Part shown: positions 7,852 to 15,734 of the stretch, piece by piece | Position numbering within the stretch: the stretch's first letter is position 1 | Layout: each line of letters starts with the position of its first letter | Source of the DNA: Glycomyces arizonensis DSM 44726 | GTDB lineage: Bacteria > Actinomycetota > Actinomycetes > Mycobacteriales > Micromonosporaceae | DNA length: 64,000 bases | Direction: 5' to 3' | Assembly: GCF_000482705.1 (NCBI RefSeq) | Contig: NZ_AXWO01000004.1 | Span: 1-64,000 of the forward strand | Notes under the pieces: model-generated | Database searches by the model: none | Seen by the model: the letters and a program-made list of their open reading frames with translations, nothing else | Told to the model about the DNA's origin: nothing | Program-made: the position numbers and the translations under genes

Positions 7852-9330
7852 ACCCTGCATGTCCGCTCCGGCCCAGGCGACGACGCCGTCGGGGCGGACC
7901 AGCAGGCCGTCGACGTCGGTGTCCGGGCTCTTGGCGCTGACGACGGCCGCTCGGTCGCGGTACGCGTCGGCCGCCTCCCGCAGGTCGGCGCGCCCGGCGA
8001 GGTCGAGCAGGAGCGCCCGGCCGTCGTGGAGGTGGTCGGCGAGCGCGGAGCCGTCGGCGAGGGCCAGGTCGGGGGCGCTCCGGCCCACCAGATCGTGGTC
8101 GCCGGGCAGGTCGTAGCGGTGCCAGACGCCCGAGATCTGCTTGACGGCGTAGGTGGTTCCCGCGGTGGTGGACAGCAGGTCGTGCACGATGCCCCGCAGC
8201 GCGCGAGAGCGCTCGTCGGTGCGCATGAGCGCCACTTGGGCGCGGCTCCAGTCCAGCACCCAGGCGCCGATCGGATGGCGCTCGGCCGTGTAGGTGTCGA
8301 GCAGTCCGGCAGGGGCCCAGCCTTGGAGGGTCGCGGCGAGTTTCCAGCCGAGGTTGAACGCGTCGCCGATGCCGAGGTTGAGTCCCTGCCCGCCGAACGG
8401 CGAGTGGACGTGGGCGGCGTCGCCCGCCAGCAGGATCCGGCCCTTGCGGTAGGTGGTGGCCTGTCGGGCGTTGTCGGTGAAGCGGGTGGCACTGTGGACG
8501 TCGGTGATCGTGACGTCGACGCCCGAGACGTGGCGCAGGCCGGCCTCCAGCTCGGCGGCGGTGATCGGGGCGTCGCGGTCGGCGGGCGGCCCGTCCAGTT
8601 CGACGGTGAGGATGCGCCCGGGGAAGGGCCCGTTGGCGTAGATGCCGGTGGGGGTGGTGTTCCAGCCGCCGCCGAGCCGCTCCGCGCCCTCCATCTCGAC
8701 GATCGCCTGGTGGCCGGTGATCTCGGGGTCGGTGCCGGGGAAGTCGAACGCCGCGAGCCTGCGGACGGTGCTGCGTCCGCCGTCGCAGCCGACCAGCCAC
8801 CGCGCCCGCAGCGGCCCGGCGCTGGTCTCGGCGGTGACCGCGTCGCCGTGGTCGGTCAGGCCGGTCAGCGCGGTGCCGCGCCGGACGGTCACGCCGAGGC
8901 GCCGCGCCCATTCGTCCAGGATGGACTCCATGTCCTGCTGGTTGACCATCCCGACGTCGCCGGCAGGGCCGTGTCCGGCGAAGGCGGGATCGTCCTGGTC
9001 GAAGTGCTCGGCGCTCATCATGAGCCCGGCGAAGTGGCCGGCGAACTTCGGCGGGGCCTTGCGCGGCGCGTCGACGCCCCGCGAGGCCAGGAACGACCTG
9101 AATCGTTCGAGGTTGCGCTCCTGGGCCGCGGCGAGTTCCGGCAGCAGCCCGCGGCGGTAGAGCGCTTCGGCGGTGGGCGTGTTGATGGCCCCGGCCTTGA
9201 TGGTCGTGTCGGGCTCGGTCAGCCGCTCCACCACGGCCACGGTGACGCCGCGCAGGCGCAATTCGCAGGCGAGCAGCAGGCCGACGGGTCCGGCACCGCA
9301 GACGACGACTTCGAAATCGGTATCAATCAT
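7807..9330 (-). CDS. FAD-dependent aromatic-ring monooxygenase
   Basis: A 507-residue flavoprotein hydroxylase of the p-hydroxybenzoate hydroxylase/PheA-TfdB type. GAGPVGLLLACEL (residues 11-23) is the FAD-binding Rossmann motif, WLVGCDGGRS is the DG motif in the middle, and GRILLAGDAAHVHSP with GQGLNLGIGDAFNLGWKLA is the GD motif for the FAD ribityl chain. The C-terminal domain is thioredoxin-like in this family. It uses NAD(P)H and O2 to hydroxylate phenolic or polyketide-like substrates. ATG 9330 is chosen because residues before it do not belong to the fold. Divergent from a TetR gene, which probably controls it. Such enzymes often inactivate rifamycins or tetracyclines or decorate polyketides, but the substrate here is unknown. 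Confidence 0.87.
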   Translation of the reverse strand: MIDTDFEVVVCGAGPVGLLLACELRLRGVTVAVVERLTEPDTTIKAGAINTPTAEALYRRGLLPELAAAQERNLERFRSFLASRGVDAPRKAPPKFAGHFAGLMMSAEHFDQDDPAFAGHGPAGDVGMVNQQDMESILDEWARRLGVTVRRGTALTGLTDHGDAVTAETSAGPLRARWLVGCDGGRSTVRRLAAFDFPGTDPEITGHQAIVEMEGAERLGGGWNTTPTGIYANGPFPGRILTVELDGPPADRDAPITAAELEAGLRHVSGVDVTITDVHSATRFTDNARQATTYRKGRILLAGDAAHVHSPFGGQGLNLGIGDAFNLGWKLAATLQGWAPAGLLDTYTAERHPIGAWVLDWSRAQVALMRTDERSRALRGIVHDLLSTTAGTTYAVKQISGVWHRYDLPGDHDLVGRSAPDLALADGSALADHLHDGRALLLDLAGRADLREAADAYRDRAAVVSAKSPDTDVDGLLVRPDGVVAWAGADMQGLTAALAAWLGAPSR

Positions 9331-9331
9331 G

Positions 9332-9361
9332 CGGTTCACTTTACTCGGTTCATTAATGAGT
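9332..9361. promoter_or_regulatory. Regulatory region between the monooxygenase and its TetR
   Basis: CGGTTCA occurs twice (9332-9338 and 9346-9352), and the palindrome CATTAATG lies at 9351-9358, with outer ACTC/GAGT arms at 9343 and 9358. These elements fill the 47-bp gap and are the likely operator of the adjacent TetR protein. Confidence 0.55.
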
Positions 9362-9377
9362 CGGGTATAGTTGTGGT

Positions 9378-10034
9378 GTGAACGACACGCCCGCACCGCC
9401 CACTCGGCGCGACCGCCGCAAGGCCCAGACCCGACAGCGCATCTCCGACGTGGCCACCGTCCTGTTCCTCCGGCACGGCTTCGACCAGGTCACGGTCGGC
9501 CAGATCGCCGAGGCGGCCGACGTGTCCAAGGTGACCGTGTTCAACCACTTCCCGCGCAAGGAGGACATGCTCCTCGACCGCGGCCCCGAGGCCGCGCGGC
9601 TGATCACCGACGCCGTCGGCGACCGCGCCCCGGGCGAGACGCCCCTGGGGGCGCTGCGCCGGGTGCTGGTCGAGCGCGCCCGCACCGAGGAGCCGCTCGG
9701 CGGCTTCGCCGACCGCTTCACCGAGTTCTGGCGGCTCGTCGCCGACTCGCCCGCCCTGCGCGACCGCGCCCGGGAGCTGTACCAGGAACTGGAGTCGGTC
9801 CTGGCCGAGTGCCTGGCCGAGGCGAACCCCGAGCGCCGCGCCGACGCCGCGCTGGCCGCGGCGCTGGCCCTGGCCGCCTACCGCACCGCCTTCCACGCCG
9901 CGGCCTCGCGCATGCTCGCCGGGACCCCGGCCGCCGAGGTCGTCGACGACCACATCGCGGCGGTCGAGCGGTCGCTTCGCGCTGTTGAACACGCTGTTGA
10001 ATGCGCTGTTGAACGGGCCGCCGACGAGCGCTGA
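9378..10034 (+). CDS. TetR-family transcriptional regulator
   Basis: A 218-residue TetR protein starting at GTG 9378. The helix-turn-helix is in residues 15-65 (TVGQIAEAADVSKVTVFNHF), followed by the usual helical ligand-binding half. It is divergent from the FAD monooxygenase and probably represses it. The extreme C-terminus is odd: three in-frame 12-bp repeats (GCTGTTGAACAC-like, 9981-10016) encode a repeated AVEx pattern. This looks like a recent repeat expansion beyond the normal end of the fold, and is unlikely to affect DNA binding. Confidence 0.9.
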   Translation: MNDTPAPPTRRDRRKAQTRQRISDVATVLFLRHGFDQVTVGQIAEAADVSKVTVFNHFPRKEDMLLDRGPEAARLITDAVGDRAPGETPLGALRRVLVERARTEEPLGGFADRFTEFWRLVADSPALRDRARELYQELESVLAECLAEANPERRADAALAAALALAAYRTAFHAAASRMLAGTPAAEVVDDHIAAVERSLRAVEHAVECAVERAADER

Positions 10035-10048
10035 GCACCGAGCGGCCG

Positions 10049-11203
10049 TCAGCGGATCAGCGCCTTCTGGAGCGCCTCGGCCGGACCCGCCGCGAAGCGC
10101 GCCAGCCACAGCCGCGATCCGACGACGAGGAACGCGCCGATCGCCAGCCAGAGCGCGGCCTCGAACCACCCCGAGCCGCCGAACCGCGCCCCCAAGCCCA
10201 GGCCCCAGCCGTAGCAGACCGCCGAGGCCAGCAGGTTCTGCAGAATATAGCCGCTCAGAGCGGTGCGGCCCAGGCTCGTCAGGCCGGTCATGAGCGGTCC
10301 GCGGCGTGCGCGGTCGACGATCCAGCCGACCAGTCCGATGTAGCCGATCGCCAGGAGCGGCGCGGACACGTAGCGCTCCACGAAGAACAGATCGGACGGC
10401 CCCGCCATCAAGACGGCGGTGAGCGGCGCGCCCGCGCCCAGGCCCCACCGCAGCAGGCGGCCCCGGATCGCGCGGGCGCGCTCGTCGCCGCCGAAGGCCC
10501 CGGCGCGGAACAGCTCGACGCCCGCCAGGAACAGGAACACCATCATCGGGAAGGTGATGGCCAGTTCGATGCGGAACACGGGCATGTCGTCGAGCCGGAA
10601 CTGAACCTGCTCGATCCACGAGCCCGAGGCGTAGAGCGCCTCGATCGAGCGGTCGCGCTCCGGGCCGGACTCGGGCCCGGCGAACATGGCAGCGGTGAGC
10701 AGAGCGATGAACGCCAGGTGCAGCGCCAGACTCGTCCACATCACGACGCGGCGGAGCGTGCGCGACCGCGTCAGCATCCAGGCGACGGCGAGCGCGGTGA
10801 CCGCGTAGCCCATGAGGACGTCCCAGGCGAAGACCAGCGTGAAGTGGACGGCGCCCTCGACGAACAGGAACAGGGCCCGCCAGTGGTAGCGGCCGGGCCA
10901 GCGCCGCCCGCGTCCCGCCGCCGATCGGTACTGGATGGCCAGGCCGGCGCCGAACATGAGCGTCAGCATCGAGAAGAACTTGCCGTTGGCCAGGAACTCG
11001 AAGACGGCGCCGATCGCCGTCCCCTCGGTGGCCGTCCAGCCGAGGAGCGGACCGGCCTCGCCGTGCGGCGAGGCGAAGATCCAGATGTTGGTGGCGAGCG
11101 TGCCGAGGATGGCGACGCCGCGCAGGACGTCGAGCAGCGGCAGCCGCTTCGAGGCCGGTTCGCGTTGCGTCGGTGCGGACTCGGTGGTCACGGAGGTGTG
11201 CAT
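10049..11203 (-). CDS. DUF418 multi-pass membrane protein
   Basis: A 384-residue integral membrane protein with about ten hydrophobic segments. The N-terminal block RLPLLDVLRGVAILGTLATN is the hallmark of DUF418/YeiB-like proteins, which are related in topology to membrane acyltransferases. The C-terminal half holds the DUF418 domain proper (SGYILQNLLASAVCYG). The biochemical role of the family is unknown, and transport or acyl transfer are both guesses. It is convergent with the TetR gene (14-bp gap) and is preceded upstream by the terminator of the esterase gene, so it appears to be transcribed alone. Confidence 0.82.
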   Translation of the reverse strand: MHTSVTTESAPTQREPASKRLPLLDVLRGVAILGTLATNIWIFASPHGEAGPLLGWTATEGTAIGAVFEFLANGKFFSMLTLMFGAGLAIQYRSAAGRGRRWPGRYHWRALFLFVEGAVHFTLVFAWDVLMGYAVTALAVAWMLTRSRTLRRVVMWTSLALHLAFIALLTAAMFAGPESGPERDRSIEALYASGSWIEQVQFRLDDMPVFRIELAITFPMMVFLFLAGVELFRAGAFGGDERARAIRGRLLRWGLGAGAPLTAVLMAGPSDLFFVERYVSAPLLAIGYIGLVGWIVDRARRGPLMTGLTSLGRTALSGYILQNLLASAVCYGWGLGLGARFGGSGWFEAALWLAIGAFLVVGSRLWLARFAAGPAEALQKALIR

Positions 11204-11313
11204 GGATGCAAGCCTGTCCGCGCCCGGGCGGTGATGAATCCTCCTGCGGCACGGACTTTCGGCGGCGACGGGCGGACCTGCGTCGCACTCCGGGCCGCAT
11301 CGAACGGTGGAGG

Positions 11314-11357
11314 CCGCAGGGCCGGCCTGCCACTTTGGTGGCAGACCGGCCCTGCGG
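11314..11357 (-). terminator. Intrinsic terminator of the esterase gene
   Basis: A long hairpin: 12-bp outer stem CCGCAGGGCCGG/CCGGCCCTGCGG plus a 7-bp inner stem CTGCCAC/GTGGCAG around TTTG. It lies 14 bp past the stop of the minus-strand esterase gene. There is no T-run, as is usual in actinomycetes. Confidence 0.8.
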
Positions 11358-11370
11358 TTCGGGCTGTCGG

Positions 11371-12936
11371 TCAGGCGTGCAGCGAGCGCCAGAAGCCGAG
11401 GTGGTGCTCGTCGGCGAAGTCGATGTTGCGAGCGCCCTCAGGCGAGAGTTCGCGCACGTCGGCGTCGGTCGCGTACGGCTCCCACGGGCCTTCGCCGTCC
11501 GGGTCGCCCGAGCGGGCGAACTCGGACCAGCTCGCGATCATGAGCTCGGCGAGCGGCTCCTGCGATTCCCGCATCGGCTCGAAGAAGGCGGTGTCGAACA
11601 GGAAGGCGCAGTCGACCATGTGGAAGGCGTCGAGGCGGTAGCCGGGGCGCGGGACGTAGTCGAAGTACGGGGCATCGGACACCGAGAGCTCGTAGGTGAA
11701 GGCCGGGACCTGGTCGCCCAGGACCTCCCTCGTCCGCTCCATGCCAGCGGCCCAGTCGGAGTCGGTCATGATGGCGCCCACCGCCTTGGCGGGGACCTCG
11801 AAGTCGTCGAGCGGGTACTCCTCGGCGATCGCGGCCGCGTCCTCCCCGAACAGCCCGGTCAGGGCGGCCAGGTAGCTCTCCTCGTCCTCGACGCCCGCGC
11901 CGGCCGGGTGGCCCTGCATCTCGTCGCTGTTGACGCCGTGCAGGATCGGGACGCGGTTGAACTCGCCCGAGGCGAGCGCCTCGCCGGTCGGCACCGGCAT
12001 GACCGGGCCTCCGATGACCGGCTGGGTCTCGAACAGCTCGCTCCCGGCGGCGATGACGTCCGCGGTGTCGATCTGGCGCAGGCACGCCGCGATGTCGCCG
12101 GTGCTCTCGTCGCACCCGAGGCCTTCGGCGATGCCGACGGCGAGGGCCTGCCCTTCCTCGCGGCTCGTCGCCCAGTCCGTGGCGCACATGGCACTCTGAA
12201 CGATCGCCTTGTCGAACAGGCCCGCCGAACCGGCGGAGGCGAGGTGGGCGCACACGTCGTAGCCGCCGCCCGATTGGCCGAAGACGGTGACGCTGCCTTC
12301 GTCGCCGCCGAAGGCCGATGCGTTGGACCGGACCCATTCGAGGGCGGCCTGCTGGTCTTGGAGACCGTAGTCGCCCGAGAGGATCTCGCCGTTCCCGCCG
12401 TCGAGGGCGGGATGGGCCAGGGTGCCGAACAGGCCTTGGCGGTAGTTCACGGTCACGACGACGACCTCGCCGTCGGTGACGAGCCGCGACGGGTCGTACT
12501 GCTCGGCGGCGCCGTAGGCGTTGCCGCCGCCGTGGAACCAGACCATGACCGGCAGGTCGTCGTCGGCGATGTCGGGCGCGTAGACGTTCAGGTAGAGGCA
12601 GTCCTCCGCCTCGCTGGGGACGCTCGGCATGCCCATGGCGGATTCGCCTTGGGCGCAGGCGGGCGCGAACTCGTCGGCGTCGCGGACGCCGTCCCAGGAT
12701 GCGGCCGGCTCGGGGGAGGCCCAGCGGAGGTCGCCGACCGGCGGGGCGGCGTAGGGGACGCCGAGCCAGGAGCGGACGCCGTCGTCGGTGGTGCCCTGGA
12801 GCCGTCCCTGCTCGGTGGCGACCAGGGTGGGGTCGGGCTCGTCGGCTTCGGCGGTGCCGCAGGCGATCGTGCCGACGGCGAGACCGGCCGCGGCGATGAC
12901 GCCGGCGAGTCGTTTGGCGGTGGTCTTGAGGTGCAT
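11371..12936 (-). CDS. Secreted type-B carboxylesterase/lipase, lipoprotein
   Basis: A 521-residue esterase of the cholinesterase-like (type B) family. ATG 12936 starts a clear lipoprotein signal (MHLKTTAKRLAGVIAAAGLA, lipobox TIAC near residue 25), so the enzyme should be anchored outside the membrane. EDCLYLNVYAPD and PVMVWFHGGGN (oxyanion hole) are diagnostic. The nucleophile elbow reads FGQSGGG rather than the usual GESAGG. The acid is the Glu of GVNSDE and the His lies in DAFHMVDC. The triad is complete. It is divergent from a TetR gene, which probably represses it. The substrate, a carboxylic ester, is unknown. Confidence 0.88.
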   Translation of the reverse strand: MHLKTTAKRLAGVIAAAGLAVGTIACGTAEADEPDPTLVATEQGRLQGTTDDGVRSWLGVPYAAPPVGDLRWASPEPAASWDGVRDADEFAPACAQGESAMGMPSVPSEAEDCLYLNVYAPDIADDDLPVMVWFHGGGNAYGAAEQYDPSRLVTDGEVVVVTVNYRQGLFGTLAHPALDGGNGEILSGDYGLQDQQAALEWVRSNASAFGGDEGSVTVFGQSGGGYDVCAHLASAGSAGLFDKAIVQSAMCATDWATSREEGQALAVGIAEGLGCDESTGDIAACLRQIDTADVIAAGSELFETQPVIGGPVMPVPTGEALASGEFNRVPILHGVNSDEMQGHPAGAGVEDEESYLAALTGLFGEDAAAIAEEYPLDDFEVPAKAVGAIMTDSDWAAGMERTREVLGDQVPAFTYELSVSDAPYFDYVPRPGYRLDAFHMVDCAFLFDTAFFEPMRESQEPLAELMIASWSEFARSGDPDGEGPWEPYATDADVRELSPEGARNIDFADEHHLGFWRSLHA

Positions 12937-13026
12937 GGGGAGTCCGTTTCCGTTCGGGACCGGGGTGGTGGTCGCGCTTGCGGGAGAACCGTACCAAGGA
13001 TTTGGGCAAACGTGCAATGCGATCGC

Positions 13027-13039
13027 GCAAAAAATTTGC
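13027..13039. promoter_or_regulatory. Operator candidate between esterase and TetR
   Basis: The inverted repeat GCAAA-AAA-TTTGC lies in the 166-bp divergent gap, and further GCAAA/TTTGC-like words occur on both sides (for example near 12990 and 13060). The cluster is the likely binding region of the adjacent TetR. Confidence 0.55.
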
Positions 13040-13102
13040 CTAAGGCTCGCGATCTATGCAAATGATCTAGGAAAATGCCCAGTTCATTGCTAGGATCGGC
13101 CC

Positions 13103-13678
13103 ATGGGAAATCGCGAGGCGCTGCTCGACGGGGCCAAGAAATGTCTGCTGGAGAAGGGCTACGACCGGACCACGGTGCGCGACATCGCTTCCGCGGCCGG
13201 AGTGAGCATGGCCGCGATCGGCTACCACTACGGCTCAAGGGAGGCACTGCTGCAGCAGGCGCTGTTCACCTCGCTGCACGAATGGGACGCCGGGCTGAAG
13301 GAGGCGCTGGCCTCGCTCGACGTGCCGCAGGGGTCGGGTCGGTTCGCGGCGGTCTGGAACCTGCTCATCGGGCATTTCCAGCAGCATCGTCCGCTGTGGA
13401 TGGCCAGTTTCGAGCTGTTCCTCCAGGCGCAGCGGTCGCCGGAGCTGCTGGAGGAGTACGCGAAGGGGCAGCCGGGCGCCTTCGCGGCGATGGCCGCGCT
13501 GGCCACCGGCGAGCTCGAGGAAGACGTCGACGACGATACCGGCCGCACGGTCGGCGCGGTGCAGCTGGCGCTGGTGAGCGGGGTCGTCATGCAGTGGTTG
13601 AGCAACCCGGACACCGCACCGGGCCCGGCCGAGATCGCCGCGGGGCTGCGCGGCCTGGCGGACACGATCGACTCCTGA
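13103..13678 (+). CDS. TetR-family transcriptional regulator
   Basis: A 191-residue regulator with the helix-turn-helix in residues 5-50 (TTVRDIASAAGVSMAAIGYHYG, split between recognition and support helices) and a helical C-terminal ligand domain. The ATG at 13103 follows a 20-bp A+T-rich stretch. It is divergent from the secreted esterase and very likely controls it and itself. The length is typical. The next gene downstream is convergent, 132 bp away, with no strong hairpin in the gap. Confidence 0.9.
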   Translation: MGNREALLDGAKKCLLEKGYDRTTVRDIASAAGVSMAAIGYHYGSREALLQQALFTSLHEWDAGLKEALASLDVPQGSGRFAAVWNLLIGHFQQHRPLWMASFELFLQAQRSPELLEEYAKGQPGAFAAMAALATGELEEDVDDDTGRTVGAVQLALVSGVVMQWLSNPDTAPGPAEIAAGLRGLADTIDS

Positions 13679-13810
13679 GCCGCGCCGAGCCAGGGCCCGC
13701 TGCGAGCCATCGGGCCACGAGACCCCCGGCGTCGAAACCGTTCGGCGAATGGGAGACCGCCGGGCGGCATCCGGAAACGGACGCCACCCGTGCCCGGTTT
13801 CCCGTCGCGG

Positions 13811-14566
13811 TCAGGCGGTGGTGGCGGTGGCCTGGCGCGGGATGGCGCTTCGTCTGCGGGACTTGGGGCGCCGGTCGAGCCACCACTGGGCGATCATCAG
13901 GTTGACGATCCAGCTGATCCAGATCGAAGCGACGGCGACGTCCGCGAACATCGCCTCCGTGTCACCGGCGTAGTAGCCGTCGACGAACGGCAGCAGCGCC
14001 ATCACGAGGATCCCGATCCACAGCCGGTTGGCCACGATCGAGAAGCACAGGGCGAAGCTGCGGACCATCCACCGGCGGTGGTCCTTGAAGCGGCGCTGCC
14101 GCGCGGCGCGCAGCCCGGCGAAGGTCGTCCAGAACCACAGCGCCGTCAGCATGAGGTTGCCGATCTTCCCGGGCGGGCCCACCACGGACACGACGCTCAC
14201 CACGCCGGCCAGGATGCCGGAGGGGACCACGCCCGCGAACACGTAGAGGCGCCCCGAGGCGCGGTGGATCCTGGGATGCGCCTTCCGCAGCCACGGCCAG
14301 ACCTGCATGCTGCACGTCAGCAGCGCGATCGAGCCGAACGCGATGTGGCCGCTGAGCAGCAGGTAGTGCGTTTCGGGGAAGTCCTCCTGGAGCTCGACCA
14401 GGGCGTCGCCGGTGTCGAAGCTCAGGTAGGACGGCAGCCGCAGCGCCACGAACAGGACGGCGACCGCGAACAGCGGCACGATCCACGGGCGCTTGTACCA
14501 CTTGGGCCCGGTCTCGGCGGGCGGCGGTGCGGGTGCGGCGGAGAGCGGGGTGGTGTCCTGCGCCAT
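13811..14566 (-). CDS. DUF2306 membrane protein
   Basis: A 251-residue integral membrane protein with about seven hydrophobic helices after a proline-rich cytoplasmic N-terminus. The blocks HPRIHRASGRLYVF and FKDHRRWMVRSFAL are the conserved His/Arg-containing loops of DUF2306, a family related to cytochrome b561-like four-helix proteins. The conserved histidines may bind haem, but this is not shown. Function unknown. It is divergent from a TetR gene across a perfect 16-bp palindrome, which strongly suggests ligand-controlled expression. Confidence 0.83.
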   Translation of the reverse strand: MAQDTTPLSAAPAPPPAETGPKWYKRPWIVPLFAVAVLFVALRLPSYLSFDTGDALVELQEDFPETHYLLLSGHIAFGSIALLTCSMQVWPWLRKAHPRIHRASGRLYVFAGVVPSGILAGVVSVVSVVGPPGKIGNLMLTALWFWTTFAGLRAARQRRFKDHRRWMVRSFALCFSIVANRLWIGILVMALLPFVDGYYAGDTEAMFADVAVASIWISWIVNLMIAQWWLDRRPKSRRRSAIPRQATATTA

Positions 14567-14608
14567 GGTGCGCTCCGATCATGCGGGGGCGGACGGATGC
14601 GTATCTCA

Positions 14609-14637
14609 TACGCTAATTAGCGTAGACTATACGCTAA
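14609..14637. promoter_or_regulatory. TetR operator: perfect 16-bp palindrome plus half site
   Basis: TACGCTAATTAGCGTA at 14609-14624 is a perfect palindrome, and a further half site TACGCTAA lies at 14630-14637. The cluster is in the divergent gap of the DUF2306 and TetR genes and is the likely operator. Confidence 0.85.
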
Positions 14638-14710
14638 ATCGGTGATGGAGAGGGGCGCCGAGGAACGACGTAGTCTTCAGTTCGCATCACCGGCCGGGAA
14701 AGGAGCGCGC

Positions 14711-15400
14711 ATGGGGCAGGACGTCCGCGAACTGCTGTGGGGCGACGCCGCCCGCCCGCCGCGCGGGCGCCCGGCCGGGCTCAGCCGCGAGCAGATCGTC
14801 GCCGAGGCCATCGCCATCGCCGACGCCGAAGGGCTCCAGAAGGTCTCCATGAAGCGCGTCGCCGAGCGCCTCGACTGCGGCGTCATGTCCCTCTACCGCC
14901 ACGTCGACGGCAAGGAGCAGCTCGTCGCGCTCATGCACGACACGGCCATCGGCCCCGCCCCGGACCTGTCGGCCGACCGCGGCTGGCGGGAGGCGGTGGC
15001 CGAGTGGGCCAGGGCCACGCGCGCGTACTTCCTCGCCCACCCGTGGGCGCTGCCGCTGGTCACCGAGGACCGGCCCGTCGGCCCCAACGAGGTCTCCTGG
15101 CTCGATCAGGGCCTGGGCGCGCTCGAGTCGACCCGCCTGTCGGGGGCGGAGCGGCTGGCCGCGGTCATGGTCGTCAACGGCTTCGTCCGCGGCGGGGTCC
15201 AGCCCGAGGTCCAGGAGAGCTACGCCGGTGCGCAGTGGTTCGACTTCATGGCCGACCCGCGCGCCCGCGAGCGGTTCCCCAACACGTCGGCCCTGTTCGC
15301 CGACGGCAGCATGTCCTATGAGACGCCCGAACTGTCCTTCGAGTTCGGACTCCAGGTCGTGCTCGACGGGCTGGAACGCCGCATCGGCGACGCGGCATAG
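14711..15400 (+). CDS. TetR-family regulator (TetR_C_1-like)
   Basis: A 229-residue protein. The start at ATG 14711 is set by AAAGGAG 7 nt upstream. A longer frame from 14642 is open but lacks such a site. A basic leader (RPPRGRPAGLSREQIV) precedes the helix-turn-helix (SMKRVAERLDCGVMSLYRHV), the form typical of TetR proteins with a TetR_C_1 effector domain, which includes tetracycline-type repressors. The C-terminal half is helical. It is divergent from the DUF2306 membrane gene, its presumed target. A terminator hairpin follows at 15405. Confidence 0.9.
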   Translation: MGQDVRELLWGDAARPPRGRPAGLSREQIVAEAIAIADAEGLQKVSMKRVAERLDCGVMSLYRHVDGKEQLVALMHDTAIGPAPDLSADRGWREAVAEWARATRAYFLAHPWALPLVTEDRPVGPNEVSWLDQGLGALESTRLSGAERLAAVMVVNGFVRGGVQPEVQESYAGAQWFDFMADPRARERFPNTSALFADGSMSYETPELSFEFGLQVVLDGLERRIGDAA

Positions 15401-15404
15401 CGAA

Positions 15405-15423
15405 ACGCCGCCGACGGCGGCGT
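15405..15423 (+). terminator. Short intrinsic terminator after the TetR gene
   Basis: ACGCCGCC-GAC-GGCGGCGT, a perfect 8-bp stem starting 5 nt after the stop codon. The following 310 bp to position 15734 hold no recognised gene. Confidence 0.65.
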
Positions 15424-15734
15424 CCGGCTCGCCGCGAAGGGGCGAGGCCCCTCCACCGCGGCCGTCCCGGCGACCGCGCTCCCGAAAGTACGGCGTCGCC
15501 GGTTCCTGAAACGGATTGCGACCCGGTTCGATACGGGTGGGCTCCGCCGCGCGGCGCAAGGCCGGGGCCGCCGCCTCCCCCAAAGGTCGCAAGCCGATTT
15601 CCGACTCGCGCCAGTCGTCGCGGGCCGCTCCTCCCAGTGAAGATGGATTTGTTCGAACGCAAGGGTTTCCCGCACCGATCGCATCGGCGATCAAGCAATT
15701 CCTCACAGGACAGACCAACTCACCAGGAGCTGAC

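Noticed and set aside
8026-9381. A 451-codon open frame opposite the FAD monooxygenase
   Set aside because: The low-complexity Gly/Val/Arg product is an artefact of the codon bias of the opposite strand.
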